This document shows, piece after piece, positions 60,460 to 64,000 of a stretch of 64,000 bases of DNA. The notes below the pieces were generated by a model. The model saw only the letters and a program-made list of their open reading frames with translations. It was not told where the DNA came from and did not search any database. Numbering within the stretch: position 1 is the first letter of the stretch; every line of letters starts with the position of its first letter. The stretch spans positions 1,922,001-1,986,000 of the forward strand of contig NZ_CP063418.1 of the NCBI RefSeq assembly GCF_013184985.2. The letters run 5' to 3'. The translations under genes were made by a program, and so were the position numbers. The DNA is from Actinomyces faecalis (lineage in GTDB: Bacteria > Actinomycetota > Actinomycetes > Actinomycetales > Actinomycetaceae).

Positions 60460-63400
60460 GACTGCGCCTCCCACGCTACCGCGTCCTCCTCAGTGACAGC
60501 CAGCACCAAGGCCACGGGCGAGACGTAGGGCCGCACGTCCTGGTAACGCAGCGCCATCGCCTCAGCCTCGCGCGCTTCCTCGCCGTCCAGGTCGACCAGG
60601 CGGTCCTCCATGGCGCGCACGTCCCGGGCGCGCTGGTGACGCTGATCCTCCGCCCACAAGGCAAGCATTCCCTGCTGCTCGCGCTCCTCGGCGCGCAGAC
60701 GCTCCAAGGAGTCAGTGAGGTTGGCACGGAAGGCCGCGAAGATATCGTGGACGCGCTGGGCATCAGCCTGCTGGCGCTCCTCAAGGTTGGCAGTCACCCT
60801 GTCCTGGAGGGTCGCCGCCCGCCGTTCCGTCTCCTCCACGAGCCGGGCACGCAGGTGCCCGTCGTCGTTCCACACGTTGGTGAGGTGGCGCCGCACCTGT
60901 GGTCCCGCCAGCCGGTAACCGTCCGGATCCAGGGCACGATCGAGCACACGGGAGAGCGCGTCCTCAGCAACGCGGTGTCCGCGCAGCCGCACCCCGGTGA
61001 TGAAAACCTCCTCGTGCAGCCGCAGGCCCCCGCGCCCCACGAGGACCAGGCGGGACAAGGATGCGGCGCAGGAGTGCTCCAGGCCAGGCAGCACAACTGC
61101 TGTGACCCGGCTCATCTGGGAGTGCGGGCTGAAGAGGTTCGCCCGCAGGGTGCGGGTCGCCTTGCGCATGAGTGCATGACCCAGGTGAACGTGGACGATC
61201 CCAGGTACACGCCTGGCCTCCTCGTCGAAGGTGATCGGCCGCAGCCGCCCCGGCGCCAGACGGGTGTCGAGGCCCACCAAGGCGTCCTGCCAGGAGCGCC
61301 CCAGAGTCGACACAGCGAAGACCGCCGCATCGGTGTCCTCACTGCCAACCTCCGTCAGAAGCGGCTGATGCGTCAGGCGCAGTGCCTCATCGACCACCCG
61401 CCGGGCCGCCGAGGGTGTCAAGTGCATTCGCTCCTTGCGGCTCTCATACCTCGCCGCGAGTGCCGTCAGCTGCTGGTTGAGCGTGGCCGAGCCGGCCAGG
61501 GCCTGCGTGATGGCCTGCTCGTCGCGCCCCTGCGCTGAGGCCTTGCGCAGGGCGCGCCCGAGGAACTGCGTGGTCACCTCCTCGTCGATGAGCGGGTTGA
61601 TGGCACCCAGGTCCTGGGTCTCGGTGGCGATCTTCTCCGCGAGCCGCCCCAGGAAGTCCTGGTGGCCCGCGTACAGGCCGGTTCGGCCTGTGGGAGCGAG
61701 GTAGTAGATCTCCGGGACCTCGCGCTGACCGTAGCGGTCGATGCGCCCCACCCGCTGCTCCAGCCGAGATGGGTTGAAGGGGACGTCGAAGTTCACCAGG
61801 CGGTGGCAGTAGTCTTGAAGGTCGATGCCTTCGCCGGCGGCGTCAGTGGCCACGAGGACGCGCACATCCTCCTCGGTGGGGCTCGCGGAGAAGCGCGCCC
61901 GAACCTCCTCACGCTCCTCCGCCGACGTCGATCCCCGGATCACCTCCAGGCGCTCGCCGTAGCCCTGCTGGCGCAGCACGGAGACGATCCAGTCCAGGGT
62001 GTCCGCGTACTCGGTGAAGACGACCACCCGCTCATTCGTCCACGTCCTGCCGTCAGGCCGGCAGACGGCGTCGAGGAAGGAGAGGAGGGCCTCCAGACGG
62101 GAGTCGGGGCGGGACTGATAGCCCCGGGCCCAGGCGGCCAGGTCCTCAAGCTGACCACGCGTGGCGGCCGACAGCGGGTTCGAGGCGCGAGTAGCCAGGA
62201 GCGTATCCATCTCCGGCTGAGCAGCCAGTCCCTCCTCCTCATCGGACTGGCCGGAGCCCATAACCTCCGTGTAGTAGTCGTCGTCCAGGTCGTCGAAACC
62301 GTCCAGACCGCCGCCGGGGACCGACTGGTCGAGGTATCCCTCAAGCGTCCGCGCGAAGGCCCAGGGGCTAGACAGGAAGCGCTTCTTGAGCAGGAGTGCG
62401 GCGATGTCCAGGTGCCTGTGCCCCTGCGAGCGCCCAGATTCCCGCAGGAGGCCGTCGAGGGTGGCGTAGACCTGCTCCTCATCCGGCGAGGCGTCATAGG
62501 CGAGCACCTTGACCTCGCGGTGGCGAAAGTCCTTCTCCTTAATTTGCGTCTTCAGACGCCTCACCGTCACCTCGTCCAGGGCGGTGGCATCAATGTCCGC
62601 GCCGCGAGCGAAGCGGCGTGGGTCGATCATCTCCAGCAGAGCAGAGAAGGATTCGGTGTACCCGTTGTGGGGTGTGGCAGACAGGAAGAGACGGTGTTCG
62701 CAGCTGTCCGCCAGACGCCTCAGTGCCCGGGTCCGCTGGGAGTCGACCGCGTAGCCTCGAGTATCACGCCCCCCCCCCGCAGTTGTCGGCGCCGCCGGGG
62801 CCACATGGTGCGCCTCATCGACGACGAGCACATCGAAAGCGTAGGAGCGAGCCGTACCAGACCGGGCGGCGTCAGACAGGACCTCACGCAAGAGCCGTTG
62901 GGCGCGCATGCCGGGCAGCCAGGCCATGGAGACGATGACGCGCGGGTGGAGGCGCAGTGGGTTGGCGGCCAGCCCATAGGTGCGCCGGTCGGCAGCCATG
63001 CGGGCCGAGTCCACAATGACGAAGTCGAGACCGAACTTCTCACGCATCTCATCGCGCCACTTCAGAGCCAGGCTCGGCGGGCACACGATGATGACCGAGC
63101 GTGCGCGGTGGCGCAGCAACAGCTCCTGGATCACCAGCCCCGCCTCGATCGTCTTGCCCAGGCCAACATCATCAGCCAGCAGGAGGTTGGTGCGTGGGGC
63201 TGCCAGCGCCCGGCGTAGGGGCTCAAGCTGGTAGGGCTCCAGGGTGGCGCCGGAACGGAAGGGGGCCTGGAAGGCCTTCGGGTCGGCTGAGGTGACGGCA
63301 CCCCAGCGCACAGCGTCAACGAAGGCACCAAGAGTCTCGGGCGAGTCGAAGGCGTCCGCGTCAATGGACTCAGCTAGACCGCGGTCCGGCACCACCGACT

Positions 63401-63629
63401 GCCCGACCTCCAGTTCCCAGACCACGGTGAGCTCCTCACCCATACGGTCCTCATCGAGAGACTGTAGATCGACGACGTGCTCGAGGCGAGAAACGCCGTC
63501 GTCGGCAGGACTGCGGGGAAGGCCCTGCTCCGCAACGTTGGTCACCGCCCACACGGAGCCTCGGACCTGAACGACCTGTCCGGTCTGAGGGACCTCAGGG
63601 GCACGCGATGGCGAGGTGATCTGGGGCAC
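60456..63629 (-). CDS. drmD: DISARM SNF2-like helicase DrmD
   Basis: 1,057 aa Swi2/Snf2 helicase that defines class 1 DISARM. Walker A DDVGLGKT (153-160), IVCPPSL (181-187), DEAH (271-274), SATPHNGY near 317-324 and, in the second lobe, ATDAAGEGIDLQ near 590 and QRVGRIDRYGQ near 620-632. Right after the DEAH box, residues 284-287 (AGGG) are encoded by ten consecutive Gs (62769-62778), a possible slippage site; gain or loss of a base gives a stop within about 16 codons or fewer. GTG 63629 has GGAG 9 nt upstream. First gene of the operon. Confidence 0.93.
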   Translation of the reverse strand: MPQITSPSRAPEVPQTGQVVQVRGSVWAVTNVAEQGLPRSPADDGVSRLEHVVDLQSLDEDRMGEELTVVWELEVGQSVVPDRGLAESIDADAFDSPETLGAFVDAVRWGAVTSADPKAFQAPFRSGATLEPYQLEPLRRALAAPRTNLLLADDVGLGKTIEAGLVIQELLLRHRARSVIIVCPPSLALKWRDEMREKFGLDFVIVDSARMAADRRTYGLAANPLRLHPRVIVSMAWLPGMRAQRLLREVLSDAARSGTARSYAFDVLVVDEAHHVAPAAPTTAGGGRDTRGYAVDSQRTRALRRLADSCEHRLFLSATPHNGYTESFSALLEMIDPRRFARGADIDATALDEVTVRRLKTQIKEKDFRHREVKVLAYDASPDEEQVYATLDGLLRESGRSQGHRHLDIAALLLKKRFLSSPWAFARTLEGYLDQSVPGGGLDGFDDLDDDYYTEVMGSGQSDEEEGLAAQPEMDTLLATRASNPLSAATRGQLEDLAAWARGYQSRPDSRLEALLSFLDAVCRPDGRTWTNERVVVFTEYADTLDWIVSVLRQQGYGERLEVIRGSTSAEEREEVRARFSASPTEEDVRVLVATDAAGEGIDLQDYCHRLVNFDVPFNPSRLEQRVGRIDRYGQREVPEIYYLAPTGRTGLYAGHQDFLGRLAEKIATETQDLGAINPLIDEEVTTQFLGRALRKASAQGRDEQAITQALAGSATLNQQLTALAARYESRKERMHLTPSAARRVVDEALRLTHQPLLTEVGSEDTDAAVFAVSTLGRSWQDALVGLDTRLAPGRLRPITFDEEARRVPGIVHVHLGHALMRKATRTLRANLFSPHSQMSRVTAVVLPGLEHSCAASLSRLVLVGRGGLRLHEEVFITGVRLRGHRVAEDALSRVLDRALDPDGYRLAGPQVRRHLTNVWNDDGHLRARLVEETERRAATLQDRVTANLEERQQADAQRVHDIFAAFRANLTDSLERLRAEEREQQGMLALWAEDQRHQRARDVRAMEDRLVDLDGEEAREAEAMALRYQDVRPYVSPVALVLAVTEEDAVAWEAQS
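62769..62778 (-). repeat. G10 homopolymer in the drmD coding strand
   Basis: Ten C on the given strand, ten G in the drmD mRNA, spanning the last base of an Ala codon and three Gly codons. It is the longest homopolymer noticed in the window. Such runs often mutate by slipped-strand mispairing. Confidence 0.9.
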
Positions 63630-63681
63630 GAGGATTATCTCCGGTCGCCTGGAGCAGTGATTCGCGCGGTACGAGCCGCCA

Positions 63682-63710
63682 CGCGGTCGCGTTATTCTAA
63701 CGCGACCGCG
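63682..63710. promoter_or_regulatory. Dyad overlapping the probable DISARM promoter
   Basis: Perfect 13-bp arms (63682-63694 and 63698-63710) separated by TTC, 53-81 nt before the drmD start. On the minus strand a TAGAAT box (5 of 6 matches to TATAAT) lies across the centre, and TATAAC just outside the dyad is a second candidate. No T tract follows, so an operator is more likely than a terminator. No regulator gene is visible beside it. Confidence 0.5.
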
Positions 63711-63796
63711 GTGTTATAGCACACCACTCAGGCGCTTATGGGCAGGCCTCATCCAGGCCCCGACACCCCAGGTGACGTGAATGCACCGGTACTTTC

Positions 63797-64000
63797 TTAG
63801 AACAGCCGCGGCTGAGCGGGCGCGGCCGACTCCAGCCAGGCCACGAGCGCCGAGTGCGAGTCCTCCAGCATCCCCAGGTCATAACGGACCTGTCCAACCT
63901 GACAGGCCACGTCCACCACCCGGCCGCCTGCTCCACGCCTGCGGGCGTCAGCCAGCACCATATCCTGGCGCGGTATGCAGAGCTTTGGGCGCCAGGACAA
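63797..64000 (-). CDS. C-terminal end of an unidentified protein
   Basis: The frame is open to the window edge, giving the last 67 residues before a TAA at 63797; the start is outside. The visible part has a basic stretch (DARRRGAGGRVV), a segment GQVRYDLGMLEDSHSALVAWLES likely to be helical, and ends QPRLF. The ending resembles a sliding-clamp-binding motif, like that of NucS, but this is only a resemblance. No family recognised. It lies on the same strand upstream of DISARM, 167 nt away, and could be the flanking core gene or part of the island. Confidence 0.5.
   Translation of the reverse strand: MSWRPKLCIPRQDMVLADARRRGAGGRVVDVACQVGQVRYDLGMLEDSHSALVAWLESAAPAQPRLF

Noticed and set aside
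49442..63629. BREX or a type I restriction-modification island
   Set aside because: The large methylase recalls PglX, but there is no PglZ, BrxC, BrxL, HsdR or HsdS; the DUF1998 and PLD genes point to DISARM.
1..64000. CRISPR arrays, insertion sequences, rRNA and tRNA genes
   Set aside because: No regularly spaced direct repeats, transposase-like proteins or RNA gene signatures were seen on either strand by reading; a covariance-model search was not possible.

Overview
The window is 64 kb of very GC-rich chromosome from an actinobacterium. Gene content fits the Actinomyces/Schaalia group best: there is a NucS (EndoMS) mismatch endonuclease, a DUF3117 protein, a disulfide-free LpdA-type flavoprotein, and gene order partly shared with the tatB-mrp neighbourhood of Mycobacterium. 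The genus is an inference. Many genes also have a -10-like TANNNT box only 6-8 nt upstream of the start codon, the pattern of leaderless actinobacterial mRNAs. No rRNA, tRNA, CRISPR array or insertion sequence was found.

Layout. 1-5.6 kb: a MarC-family fragment cut by the window edge, a PHP phosphoesterase, Xaa-Pro aminopeptidase, a CDF metal exporter, a TIM-barrel sugar isomerase-like protein and a YflT-type stress protein. 5.6-14.8 kb: a soluble MgtE_N/CBS protein overlapping a DUF1003 membrane protein, an acyltransferase-3/SGNH O-acetylase, Mrp, TatB, an O-methyltransferase, DUF3117, a LOG protein and a GNAT enzyme. 14.8-18.2 kb: LpdA-like oxidoreductase and phosphoglucomutase. 18.3-22.2 kb: a four-gene Mn/Zn ABC importer with ATGA overlaps throughout and a dyad placed inside its promoter. 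22.3-31.9 kb: a nucleoside uptake and salvage block (BMP lipoprotein, ATPase, two permeases, then cdd, deoA, pepT, deoC). 32-41.5 kb: mannose-1-phosphate guanylyltransferase, YihY, galactokinase, a MacAB-like exporter, a small membrane protein, exonuclease III and carbamate kinase. 41.6-47.2 kb: one-carbon genes (folD, glyA, purU), a beta-carbonic anhydrase and nagA. 47.3-49.4 kb: an AlkZ/YcaQ-type winged-helix protein and nucS.

The accessory part is 49.4-63.6 kb. It holds a complete class 1 DISARM anti-phage operon on the minus strand in the order drmD, drmMI, drmA, drmB, drmC. The first four genes overlap end to start, so they are probably translationally coupled. Two details there deserve attention. 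A run of ten G residues lies in the drmD coding strand just after the DEAH box, so slippage could switch the leading helicase gene off. A 13-bp perfect dyad overlaps a -10-like box upstream of drmD and could be an operator. Beyond the operon is the end of an unidentified gene that runs off the window.

Transcription units are often bounded by strong hairpins, including two exceptionally long perfect inverted repeats (30-bp and 33-bp arms), nearly all without T tracts. One T-tailed terminator-like hairpin lies in the 582-bp gap between divergent glyA and purU and may attenuate a glyA leader.
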